Below, piece after piece: positions 25,024 to 32,569 of a stretch of DNA of 33,618 bases (positions within the stretch are counted from its first letter, which is position 1; every line of letters starts with the position of its first letter). Made by a program: the position numbers and the translations under genes. The DNA comes from Alphaproteobacteria bacterium. Its GTDB lineage: Bacteria > Bacteroidota > Bacteroidia > Bacteroidales > FEN-979. The notes beneath the pieces are model-generated. The model was not told where the DNA came from. It did no database searches and saw only the letters and a list, made by a program, of their open reading frames with translations. The DNA is taken from positions 1-33,618 of the forward strand of contig SACF01000047.1 of the NCBI GenBank assembly GCA_009928665.1, read 5' to 3'.

Positions 25024-26871
25024 ATGAAAAACGAAGAAATAATCAAATCAATCATTCAAAATGTTCTTGAGGTAGATATAAATGAAATTACAAACAATGC
25101 TCATCTATATAGCGATTTAGGGGCAGATGATTTAGACATTGGAACTATTGCTCAAAAAATTGACGAAGCTCTTTCAGTTGATTTAAATTTCGATTTATTT
25201 GATCTGACTGTTGAGGAGCTTATTTCTTTTGCAAACTCTGCACCACCAAAAGTGAGTAAACCAAAAACTCTTCGCTATTTATTTGCACATAAGGTTATTC
25301 CTGAATTGGTATTTACTCAGGGAATAAACCTGTTACCTGATTTGCGGTTTAAAAATGGCCTCGATTATACACCAAATTCAAAAATGGTTGCAGGTCTAGA
25401 TCCTTTTGGAGAACCTATTGAAGATGGATTAAAATATTTGCAAGATTTATGGGAAATATCTGCAAGGGATTTGAATTGTATATACACAGAACCTGATGGA
25501 TTAGATTATGAAGTATTTGAAGAATCAGGGGTTTTAATGATATTTTTTTATTTCCCTGAAGCACAAATACCAGGTGATGCATTTCTTGGACTGTTTACAT
25601 GGGATGAATCCAATTCTAATGGACGTAATTATAACGAAATAGTTGAAAATTGTGCCAACTATTTCACTTTAGAATTAGGACAATACAACGAAAATGTACT
25701 TGGAGAATGGTTAATAAATGGCAAATATATTAAACATAAAAGTTACTCAACAGCGGTAAAAATAAGTCAACTTAGTGAAGATGTAATTAAAATCCTCCAA
25801 CAAAAAGTGAACAATTTGGTCGATGACGAATATGATGCCATATCAGATAAGTTAACTTCCGATTCAGCTGAATTATCAGACAATACTGAACCTATATTTA
25901 AAGGACATATTTTTTACAAAATCATTTTATCCTTAGCAAATAAATTAAATATTCCTGAATCTCAAATCAACAGACACAGTACAATAGATTTTCTGGGAAA
26001 AAAAGACTATGTCGAGATAATAGGTAATGTTTATAAGATGTTTAATATAGCTGTCGACAAAGATATTTCATATATTGAAAAAACTGTTGAAAACATTCTA
26101 GAAAGTAAGGACGAAAACTTTTTTAATTGCAATTTTGTTGTTTCACAAATTTGTGAACATTTTACAACTGCTATCACTGAAGGAATTGCAACACAAAATG
26201 ATACCCGGGACAATTATCAGGCAAAAATGGCGCTAATGGAAAAAAGTCCGGAATTCAGCGTATTGCATGCTTTCAGCCGAAAAAAATTTCTCATACTTCC
26301 ATGGGATACTATAAGAAAAGAACTTCTTGAAAGAAAAGATTTGATGTTTAAAGAAATTCTGACTATCCCTGAGGAACAACTTAAGCACAATTTCCCTATA
26401 GATCCTGCCGAATTGTTTATTTGCTTTGTTTCGGTTGCTATCGCCCATCAAAAATTTACACAATCAGAAGAAAAAGCTGCAAAGTATTTTGAAGCAGCAA
26501 TTGATTTGAATGCAAAATGGGGACCTTATATTGAACCGACTGTTTTAATGGATTTGAAAAATAATGTCAGAGATACTAATATTGACGATACGAATAAAAG
26601 CAATGAAACCAAATCTGGCTGTTTTATTGCAACGGCTGTTTATGGAACCCCCTATGCATCTGAAGTTATTGTATTGAAAGAATTCAGAGATAATTATTTA
26701 CTGCGATTTCCTTTAGGAAGAGCCTTTGTGAGTTGTTATTATCAAATTTCCCCTCCATTGGCCTTCCGAATTGCCAAGAATGAATATTTGAAAAAGATAG
26801 CCAAATCAGGATTAATTATACCCATATTAAAATTTGCAAACTATTTGAAAAGAAGAGGAAGCAAGGTTTAA
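25024..26871 (+). CDS. Large protein with two ACP-like domains lacking the attachment serine, and a CFI-box C-terminus
   Basis: The 615-aa protein begins with an acyl-carrier-like domain (residues 1-75; LYSDLGADDLDIGTIAQKID). Normal carriers have DSL where this one has D35-D36-L37, so the phosphopantetheine serine is missing. A second such domain (about residues 300-365; STIDFLGKKDYVEIIGNVY) also lacks it. The middle (about 80-280) shows no family I know. Residues about 470-520 look like TPR-type helices (SEEKAAKYFEAAIDLNAKWG). The C-terminus SGCFIATAVYGTPYASEV (C533) is a CFI-box motif with a terminal hydrophobic, basic tail, typical of short C-terminal tags. Start at 25024 is the ATG after an A-rich leader. 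Function unknown. Confidence 0.7.
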   Translation: MKNEEIIKSIIQNVLEVDINEITNNAHLYSDLGADDLDIGTIAQKIDEALSVDLNFDLFDLTVEELISFANSAPPKVSKPKTLRYLFAHKVIPELVFTQGINLLPDLRFKNGLDYTPNSKMVAGLDPFGEPIEDGLKYLQDLWEISARDLNCIYTEPDGLDYEVFEESGVLMIFFYFPEAQIPGDAFLGLFTWDESNSNGRNYNEIVENCANYFTLELGQYNENVLGEWLINGKYIKHKSYSTAVKISQLSEDVIKILQQKVNNLVDDEYDAISDKLTSDSAELSDNTEPIFKGHIFYKIILSLANKLNIPESQINRHSTIDFLGKKDYVEIIGNVYKMFNIAVDKDISYIEKTVENILESKDENFFNCNFVVSQICEHFTTAITEGIATQNDTRDNYQAKMALMEKSPEFSVLHAFSRKKFLILPWDTIRKELLERKDLMFKEILTIPEEQLKHNFPIDPAELFICFVSVAIAHQKFTQSEEKAAKYFEAAIDLNAKWGPYIEPTVLMDLKNNVRDTNIDDTNKSNETKSGCFIATAVYGTPYASEVIVLKEFRDNYLLRFPLGRAFVSCYYQISPPLAFRIAKNEYLKKIAKSGLIIPILKFANYLKRRGSKV

Positions 26872-26930
26872 TAATCATACCGTCACTTAAGTGATCAAGC
26901 TAAAGTTGGTTAAAGGTTTTTGGCGAAATC

Positions 26931-26974
26931 CCGAAAAGCCTTAACAGAGTAGGGAGTAATTACAAAACACAAGT
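26931..26974 (+). promoter_or_regulatory. Shared leader element, copy A
   Basis: CCGAAAAGCCTTA followed by GAGTAGG lies directly before the precursor gene at 26975. The same words, in the same order, lie before the 104-aa gene (27635-27677). Preceding bases in this copy (GGTTTTTGG near 26915) could pair with CCGAAAAGCC. A shared regulatory or translational leader is likely; I cannot match it to a known riboswitch. Confidence 0.4.
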
Positions 26975-27094
26975 ATGAAAAGTTACAAAAAGGTAAAAAT
27001 TGTGGCTAAAAACAACCCACAAGGTTCGTACTCAGCAGGATGCCCTCATGCAATCCCAAGTTCCGGATGCAGATATTGTGAGGTTACCAAGTAA
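26975..27094 (+). CDS. RiPP precursor peptide, copy 1
   Basis: A 39-aa peptide, MKSYKKVKIVAKNNPQG then SYSAGCPHAIPSSGCRYC and EVTK. The N-terminal half is basic and leader-like; the C-terminal half has three Cys in a short Gly/Ser/Pro-rich stretch, as expected for a core modified by a radical SAM enzyme. A second copy at 27996-28115 keeps the last 29 residues identical, while all three base differences in that part are synonymous, so selection has acted on the peptide. It is followed by a hairpin (27101-27138) and a stump of a maturase start. The natural partner is the radical SAM/SPASM protein at 28196. No known RiPP class recognised. Confidence 0.7.
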   Translation: MKSYKKVKIVAKNNPQGSYSAGCPHAIPSSGCRYCEVTK

Positions 27095-27100
27095 TCTGAT

Positions 27101-27138
27101 TTGTCAGGCATCTTCGAATTATTGGGGATGCCTGACAA
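27101..27138 (+). terminator. Hairpin after precursor copy 1 (attenuator-like)
   Basis: A 12-bp perfect stem, TTGTCAGGCATC and GATGCCTGACAA, lies 7 bp after the stop codon. It lacks a full T-run, so it may act as a partial terminator or mRNA-stabilising hairpin that makes peptide more abundant than enzyme. Confidence 0.55.
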
Positions 27139-27174
27139 TTAGGGTTTTAATAGTGTAAACTAAAATAGCAAAGA

Positions 27175-27285
27175 ATGCTCAACCATCCAATAAAAGAAAC
27201 ATTTATTCATCGGAACGGAGAAATTGGATTGAATCATTATGCGAAATTGGAGTTAACCGAAAATCCAGAAAAGAGTAGGTGCTAA
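27175..27285 (+). pseudogene. Truncated N-terminus of a radical SAM maturase copy
   Basis: A 36-aa frame, MLNHPIKETFIHRNGEIG and onward, resembles the first residues of the complete maturase (MLIRQTKDTFIRRYGDYG) and stands in the same place relative to precursor and hairpin. After about 25 residues the likeness ends. It is the remains of a first maturase gene lost after a tandem duplication of the precursor-maturase unit. It might still be translated, but has no radical SAM part. Confidence 0.6.
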
Positions 27286-27302
27286 TCTTAAATTAATTTA
27301 CT

Positions 27303-27443
27303 ATGGCAAAAAGAATCTGTGCAAAATGTGGAAAAGAACATGATGTTCAAGGTGGAAAAACTTGCGAAAAGGGTCATTTCATTTGTAAATATTGTGCTTA
27401 CGATCACCACCATTGTCCTCTTTGTGGAAAAAAAATGGCCTAA
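27303..27443 (+). CDS. 46-aa zinc-finger-like protein
   Basis: The short frame MAKRICAKCGKEHDVQGG continues with KTCEKGHFICKYCAYDHH and ends CPLCGKKMA. Cys/His pairs (CAKC, C-GH, CKYC, HHHC, CPLC) are spaced as in small cross-braced zinc domains that bind two metal ions. It lies between the two halves of the duplicated RiPP unit. It might be a metal-binding regulator or accessory; no known family matched. A further Cys-rich, possibly modified peptide is an alternative reading. Confidence 0.6.
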   Translation: MAKRICAKCGKEHDVQGGKTCEKGHFICKYCAYDHHHCPLCGKKMA

Positions 27444-27634
27444 TGCAGTGTTTAGGTAAATTACGGTAATGGTTATGATTGTTGAAGAGGTTATATGAAA
27501 GTATTAGTAACATTTAAATGGTTGATAGTCAGGCTGAAACCTCAAAAAGCAAAGGAATTATACTGATTAACGAGATTTAACCATACCGGAACAATTAGTG
27601 GAGTCCAGATACCACTAAAAAAAACGGGGCAAAA

Positions 27635-27677
27635 CCGAAAAGCCTTATGAGTAGGATAATAATCAAAATTTTATAAG
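27635..27677 (+). promoter_or_regulatory. Shared leader element, copy B
   Basis: CCGAAAAGCCTTA followed by GAGTAGG repeats the leader seen at 26931-26974, here directly before the 104-aa gene. After the shared words the sequences are only loosely alike (TAATAATC against TAATTAC). Confidence 0.4.
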
Positions 27678-27992
27678 ATGAAACTTTTGATCAAAAGAAA
27701 TCAAGACACAGGTTTTATGGGTGGCATTAGCTTTATTTTAGAAGCAAAAGTAGAATTAACCCAAGAAGAATCGGAACTGGTAAAAAAATATAAAGCACAT
27801 AAAGAAGTGCTTTATTCAGCGGGTAGTCGCCAATACACGATTAACGATTTACTCTCAGGCAGCCGAGACAAATGCAAGGATATTACCATTCTATTAAACA
27901 ATGAAGAGGTATATAAAAATGCCTGCGAACATTTCAAAACATATTTAGAAGTTATGAGAAGTTTTGGAGGAGAAGAGGTAATAGAATATTAA
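27678..27992 (+). CDS. Conserved-looking 104-aa protein of the RiPP locus
   Basis: A soluble mixed alpha-beta protein, starting MKLLIKRNQDTGFMGGISFI and ending YLEVMRSFGGEEVIEY. Features are a basic start, an acidic helix (LTQEESELVKKYKAHKEVL) and a KCKDITILLNNEEVYKNACE segment. No signal or membrane helix. I do not recognise the family. It lies immediately upstream of precursor copy 2 (next codon position after its stop is already the copy's frame), so it is probably co-transcribed with the peptide and maturase and carries the shared leader. It could be an accessory or immunity factor; this is speculation from position. Confidence 0.65.
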   Translation: MKLLIKRNQDTGFMGGISFILEAKVELTQEESELVKKYKAHKEVLYSAGSRQYTINDLLSGSRDKCKDITILLNNEEVYKNACEHFKTYLEVMRSFGGEEVIEY

Positions 27993-27995
27993 AGT

Positions 27996-28115
27996 AAGAA
28001 ATGTTACAAAAAAGGAAAAATTGTGGCTAAAAACAATCCACAAGGTTCGTACTCAGCAGGATGCCCTCATGCAATCCCTAGTTCAGGATGCAGATATTGT
28101 GAGGTTACCAAGTAA
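27996..28115 (+). CDS. RiPP precursor peptide, copy 2 (ATG replaced)
   Basis: This copy aligns with the precursor at 26975 over its full length, but the start ATG is AAG (27996-27998). The first in-frame alternative is GTG at 28023, which would give a 30-aa peptide, valine replaced by Met, followed by AKNNPQGSYSAG and then CPHAIPSSGCRYCEVTK. The three differences in the last 29 codons are all synonymous (AAC/AAT, CCA/CCT, TCC/TCA). The leader part has several changes (KCYKKGKI against MKSYKKVKI). The same hairpin follows, then the full maturase. Either the gene now starts at GTG or the copy is decaying; its preserved core favours the former. Coordinates cover the full aligned frame. Confidence 0.55.
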   Translation, partial: KKCYKKGKIVAKNNPQGSYSAGCPHAIPSSGCRYCEVTK

Positions 28116-28121
28116 TCTGAT

Positions 28122-28159
28122 TTGTCAGGCATCTTCGAATTATTGGAGATGCCTGACAA
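28122..28159 (+). terminator. Hairpin between precursor copy 2 and maturase
   Basis: A 13-bp perfect stem, TTGTCAGGCATCT and AGATGCCTGACAA, with a 12-nt loop, follows the precursor stop by 6 bp. It is the twin of the hairpin at 27101. No long T-run follows, so partial termination or transcript protection is more likely than full termination. Confidence 0.55.
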
Positions 28160-28195
28160 TTAGGGTCTTAATATTATAAAATAAAATAAAGAAGA

Positions 28196-29671
28196 ATGCT
28201 CATACGTCAAACAAAAGACACATTTATTCGCCGGTATGGTGATTATGGATATATAACCAATCAACTGACAAAACACGACAGGGTTTTAAATGATACTGGT
28301 GGCGATTTCTTAGAATCAATCAATCGAACCCCCAAAAGTATAGATTCAATTGTTAATGAAATATTTCCATTGTATAAGGATGTTTCAATTGATGAATTGA
28401 AACAAGACTTTTTCGAGTTTGTGCTAGATTTGGAGAAAGATGGGTTTATAGTAACCGGGAATGACCCACTTGAATTGGATAAAAAGGAACCAACATTTAG
28501 CTATAAATCAGCCAATCCAAAAACAGCTATTAATGACTTCACTAATCCTGACAAAAAGGATATACTCAATAATACTGCCACATTTTTTTACGAAGAGTTT
28601 CATAAAAAACCACAAATCTTAGGTTTACAAATTGAAGTTACATCCCGCTGCAATGAGCGCTGCATCCACTGCTATATCCCCAATGAAAAGAAAGATATAG
28701 GGAAAGATATTGAATTACCCATGATCAAACGCGTATTGGATGAGGCTGAAGCAATGGGGACATTACAGTTAACTCTTTCTGGTGGCGAAGTGTTCATGCA
28801 CAAAGAGATCGCGAATATATTACGTCATGCCCGTAAAAATGATTTCTCCATCAGTATCTTGAGCAATCTCGTCCTTCTCTCAGACGAACATATTTCGGTT
28901 TTGAAAGAAATTAATCCATCTCTGGTACAGGTTTCACTTTATTCAATGAAGGCAGAGGAACACGATTCAATTACCCGTGTCAAAGGTTCATTTGGGAAAA
29001 CTAAAAGCAGCATTGAACGACTTGTGGCCTCTGATATTCCTTTGCAGATTAGTTGTCCAGTTATGAAGGTCAATTTCAGATCATATAAAGATGTATTGGC
29101 CTATGCAAAAGATTTATGTACAAAGGCTTACACAGATTTTATTATGATGGCCCAAACAGATTATAATACAAAGAATCTTGAACAAAGAATAAGTATAAAA
29201 GAGACGGAAGTGCTATTGGAAGATATTCTGAACTTCGATTGGGATTATCTTAATACGACCTTGCAACAGGACCCCAAAAGCAAGGATATAGAAAAATTTA
29301 AGAACCTCCCGGTGTGTGGCGTTGGCGTTGATAATATTTGTCTTGCCGTAAACGGTAACTTTTTTCCATGTGCGGGCTGGCAGGGATTGGTAGTCGGAAA
29401 TGCCAACAAGCAAAGTCTAAGAGAGGTTTGGGTAAATTCCGAGCAATTAAAAGCGCTTCGAACAATAACAAATTCTTCATTCCCACAATGCATCGTTTGT
29501 GATGCGCTGGATTATTGTGCTTTGTGTTTAGTCCGGAATTATAATGAAAACAAAGGAGACATGTTTAAAATTCCACACCACTTTTGCGAAGTGGCTTCTT
29601 TGAATAAAAAAATGGTAATGGAAAAAGTTAATAAACCTAAATCAATGGGTCATGACGACAAATTTCGATAA
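28196..29671 (+). CDS. Radical SAM/SPASM peptide maturase with PqqD-like domain
   Basis: The 491-aa protein starts with a PqqD-like peptide-recognition domain (about residues 1-88; HDRVLNDTGGDFLESINRTP, FEFVLDLEKDGFIV). The radical SAM core has the [4Fe-4S] motif C152-NER-C156-IH-C159 and an SGGEV motif near residue 198. A SPASM part follows from about residue 370, with CGVGVDNICLAVNGNFFPCA, CIVCDALDYCALC and HHFCEVA providing ligands for extra clusters. Such enzymes form thioether or carbon-carbon links in peptides. The Cys-bearing precursors directly upstream are the likely substrates. The next gene overlaps by 20 bp. The modification type cannot be read from sequence. Confidence 0.88.
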   Translation: MLIRQTKDTFIRRYGDYGYITNQLTKHDRVLNDTGGDFLESINRTPKSIDSIVNEIFPLYKDVSIDELKQDFFEFVLDLEKDGFIVTGNDPLELDKKEPTFSYKSANPKTAINDFTNPDKKDILNNTATFFYEEFHKKPQILGLQIEVTSRCNERCIHCYIPNEKKDIGKDIELPMIKRVLDEAEAMGTLQLTLSGGEVFMHKEIANILRHARKNDFSISILSNLVLLSDEHISVLKEINPSLVQVSLYSMKAEEHDSITRVKGSFGKTKSSIERLVASDIPLQISCPVMKVNFRSYKDVLAYAKDLCTKAYTDFIMMAQTDYNTKNLEQRISIKETEVLLEDILNFDWDYLNTTLQQDPKSKDIEKFKNLPVCGVGVDNICLAVNGNFFPCAGWQGLVVGNANKQSLREVWVNSEQLKALRTITNSSFPQCIVCDALDYCALCLVRNYNENKGDMFKIPHHFCEVASLNKKMVMEKVNKPKSMGHDDKFR

Positions 29672-30419
29672 AATCGCATCAAAAATTTCTGATTGTCATG
29701 GGCATTTTGGAAAATTCAGAGATGATTACTATAGTCCTGCATATGTTGTAAACTGTTATGCACAACTTGGAGTTGATAAAGTTTGCATCATGCCTTTAGG
29801 ATCTTCCAGTACTCCGGGAACAGAAAATGAAAAGCAATTCGTCGATTCCCTTCCCGACGAAAGATTTGTTAATAATCTTTGGGTGACACCTGAGATGTAT
29901 GATTTAGATCCCAATTTAAAAAGTTATGATTACCTTAATTATAAAATGATCAAAATTCATACCTATGACAGAAAAGATTGGCATGAAATGCCGCATAAAA
30001 TAAGAGGAGTCATTGAAGTAGCCGTCAAGAAGAATATTCCTGTCATGTTCCATACCGGAGGTTGGAGGGGGTCAAATGCAATTCAATTTTACAAATTTTG
30101 CAGGGAATACCCCGAAATGACCTTTATATTGGCACATGGAAGGCCTATTTCACAAGCAATAACCATATTGAAGGGAACAAAAAATACGTATGTTGACAGT
30201 TCATTTCTCCCGATTGAAAGCATAAAACTATTATGTAGTGCAGGGTTATCCCGCAAAATAATTTTTGGAACAGATTTTCCCATTATGAAAACATTTTGGC
30301 CTAAAATCAATTTAATAACCTGGTATAAAAACCATGTTATTGAGCTTATTCGGGAATTTGGTGAAAATGAATTCATATACTGGTCACATGAGAATTTCTA
30401 TAAATTAATCTTGAAGTAG
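29652..30419 (+). CDS. Amidohydrolase-family protein of the RiPP locus
   Basis: The 255-aa protein has the amidohydrolase (TIM-barrel, amidohydrolase 2-like) motif order: H16-G-H18 in DCHGHFG, a His in PVMFHTGGW (about residue 137), a His in FILAHGRP (about 161) and an Asp in IIFGTDFPIM (about 203). These bind one or two metals and hydrolyse or decarboxylate small substrates. The start overlaps the maturase stop by 20 bp, so the two are translationally coupled. A peptide-tailoring or leader-processing job is inferred from the coupling; a separate metabolic role is possible. There is no signal peptide, so it acts in the cytoplasm. Confidence 0.78.
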   Translation: MTTNFDKIASKISDCHGHFGKFRDDYYSPAYVVNCYAQLGVDKVCIMPLGSSSTPGTENEKQFVDSLPDERFVNNLWVTPEMYDLDPNLKSYDYLNYKMIKIHTYDRKDWHEMPHKIRGVIEVAVKKNIPVMFHTGGWRGSNAIQFYKFCREYPEMTFILAHGRPISQAITILKGTKNTYVDSSFLPIESIKLLCSAGLSRKIIFGTDFPIMKTFWPKINLITWYKNHVIELIREFGENEFIYWSHENFYKLILK

Positions 30420-30447
30420 AATTAGTAATTCTTTGAATAACGATTAA

Positions 30448-30714
30448 TTTGAGTGTAGGTTCAGAAATATTAGAAAATGTGTAATTGAGGATAATGGATT
30501 AGTATTTATAGGCAGGGAGCCATTTCTCGTTAAGTTTAACCGGAAAAAACTTGAAAAAGATAAATCATCCAGCGATTGTATTAATGAACCTGATAAAATC
30601 ATTGAAACAAAGATATTGTTTCGATGCAATGAATCGGGATGTGGTTATGAATCCATCTCGTTTATTCCTGTATGCCCAAAGTGTACTACCTATAACAGTT
30701 TAATCAGAATCTGA
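30448..30714 (+). pseudogene. Zinc-ribbon frame without a standard start
   Basis: After a stop at 30445 there is an open frame of 88 codons with no ATG, GTG or TTG at its beginning. It reads VFIGREPFLVKFNRKKLEKD in the middle and RCNESGCGYESISFIPVCPK then C near the end, a zinc-ribbon-like C..C...C..C group. The second part looks like real protein sequence; the beginning is probably lost or translated from a rare start such as ATT. It follows the amidohydrolase by 28 bp. Confidence 0.45.
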
Positions 30715-30732
30715 ATTTAGACAAATATAAGG

Positions 30733-30873
30733 ATGAAATCAATACTAAACATAGCCATGATCGTCACTGCTGTGCCTTCTGTGCTAAAAATAGTCATAGA
30801 AAATAAAATCAGTCCTGAAAATGCATTTTCATTGTTAACATTAGCCAATTATTTAAAAAGAAAGGAAAACTAA
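30733..30873 (+). CDS. 46-aa hydrophobic small protein
   Basis: The short frame MKSILNIAMIVTAVPSVLKI continues VIENKISPENAFSLLTLANY and ends LKRKEN. One hydrophobic N-terminal segment is followed by an amphipathic tail. The end resembles the tail of the CFI-box protein at 25024 (KFANYLKRRG). It ends 2 bp before the next small gene. Not a recognised family; the call rests on start, spacing and composition. Confidence 0.4.
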   Translation: MKSILNIAMIVTAVPSVLKIVIENKISPENAFSLLTLANYLKRKEN

Positions 30874-30875
30874 TT

Positions 30876-31043
30876 ATGTCAACAATTAAGTCAGGCGATC
30901 GTTGCGCCGATTGCTCTCACTGCAAAGTATGGTCAAGTGACCAAAAAAAAGCAAGTTGTACACTTTATACGAGTGATCAAGGCTTTCATCCGGACAGGCC
31001 GGTTCCCTCAAAATGTGTAAATAAAGTTATCCGAAAATATTAG
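30876..31043 (+). CDS. 55-aa Cys-rich small protein
   Basis: The short frame MSTIKSGDRCADCSHCKVWS continues with CTLYTSDQGFHPDRPVPSK and ends CVNKVIRKY. Cys at 10, 13 and 16, one near 28 and one near 47 suggest a metal-binding or disulfide mini-domain. It starts 2 bp after the previous small gene and has no signal sequence. It could be an accessory protein of the RiPP locus or a metal-binding regulator. Confidence 0.5.
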   Translation: MSTIKSGDRCADCSHCKVWSSDQKKASCTLYTSDQGFHPDRPVPSKCVNKVIRKY

Positions 31044-31118
31044 CTTAAAAATGATCTGCTTTTTAAATATACTTTTAAACCCAATGCTAATATTGTAATT
31101 CTGAATTGCGAAGGATAA

Positions 31119-31149
31119 AATAACGTTGTATTAACCCCAATAACGTTGT
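31119..31149. repeat. Two AATAACGTTGT direct repeats
   Basis: AATAACGTTGT occurs at 31119-31129 and 31139-31149, exactly 20 bp apart, about 65 bp before the interrupted gene at 31213. This could be a binding site for a dimeric regulator; nothing else in 31044-31212 stands out. Confidence 0.35.
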
Positions 31150-31212
31150 GTTTAGGGCAACATGTATTTATACGCCATAGAATATTACGGACATCATAAT
31201 CTGTTGAGCTAA

Positions 31213-31355
31213 ATGTGGTTAGAACGATACACATATATAAAAGATCAATATCACAGTCAGTCTAAAAATAAGACAGAAATCATTTCACAATTAAGTGATC
31301 TTGTGAATAAGGAGAATATCGATTTTATATGGTCTGAGTTGCCTGCAAAATTAAA
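31213..31355 (+). pseudogene. 5' exon of a gene interrupted by a group II intron
   Basis: The frame MWLERYTYIKDQYHSQSKNK continues to about 47 codons and then runs into the start of the intron at 31356 (GTGCG). It is a helical, charged sequence ending IDFIWSELPAKLK. If the intron splices, the 3' exon lies beyond the window. No family recognised. Confidence 0.4.
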
Positions 31356-32569
31356 GTGCGCCATGAGCGCGAAGCAGCGAATGGAGCACACCATTCAAAG
31401 CGAAGCGCATAACTGTTGCAATGATGATAGAAATGTGAAATAAATGACAAACACAAAGGCCTATCGGTATCGGCTATCAGGAGCAGGTATCAAACCACCT
31501 TGCGGTGCTTCACCTTAACAGGCGAGGTATTGAGCGGACAGGGAGTAAGGGAGGACTTGAGCCTCTCAGGTGAGTAAACAGGAGCTGAATGCAAATGAAC
31601 CGTGTAGAAAGTGTTGAAATTAAGGTAGATAACGACTATAACTGAGCATTTTAGTGGCAAAGGAATAGCACAGAGGATACCTGAAATACCATCTGGGCAG
31701 TCGTTCGGCATATAGACGGCAGGAACTGTTTACAGGCATAGCAACGGAACATGGGAAGCAACCTTGTTATATAAATCGAAACGTATCAAACGAAGACCTC
31801 GTGAGTACAAAAGTAGAAATGAACAAGGTTGTGACGGATGAAGTCGTAGTAGTTAAGACAGCCATGGAAACATGGAAAGAGCGAAGGGCTTCACATAACA
31901 GGTTTAGAATGTAAAACAACTGGGAGCCAGGATGATTTTCGATCAAGAACCAAAATCAATAGGGATAACCAAAGACCAGGTATGGGCTGCATGGAAACGG
32001 ATCAGGCAGGGCGGGAAGGGTGTTGGCGTAGACAACATCACGATCGAAATGATTGAGAAGAATCCACGGAAGTACTTATACCCGGTATGGAACCGGATGG
32101 CCAGCGGGAGTTATTTTCCACCGCCGGTGCGTGAGGTATCCATACCGAAAGCCAATGGAAAAGAACGTTTGCTTGGGATACCCTCGATGTGCGATCGGGT
32201 TGCCCAGGAGGTGATCAGGGCGGAACTGGAGAAAGAAAGAACTGGAACCACACTTTCACCCAAGTTCATATGCATACCGGCCCGGCAAAAGTGCACATCA
32301 GGCATTGAAAGCCTGTGCAACAAATTGCTGGGAGCGGTGGTATGTTGTGGACATAGACATCAAAGGGTTCTTTGACAACATTAGCCATTCAAAGGTGATG
32401 AGAATGCTGCGCAAGTACACAACAAAGAAGCACATCTTACTGTACTGTGAAAGATGGTTAAAAGCGCCGGTACTCCGCATGAATGGAGAACTGAAACTGA
32501 AAGGCGGAAAGGAACGCCACAAGGGGGAGTAATCAGTCCTTTGTTGGCAAATCTTTACTTGCATGAGGT

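Noticed and set aside
26900..26974. A known riboswitch (cobalamin, THF or TPP) before the precursor
   Set aside because: Words such as AAAAGCC and GAGTAGGGA look riboswitch-like, but the conserved core of none of these classes is present in order.
27495..27566. A 23-aa frame beginning MKVLVTFKWLIVRLKPQKAK
   Set aside because: Too short and without supporting spacing, conservation or neighbour evidence; may be real but cannot be supported.
26982..28233. Long direct repeats as ends of a transposon
   Set aside because: The repeated block is precursor gene, hairpin and maturase start, with coding constraint; it is a gene duplication and not a terminal repeat.
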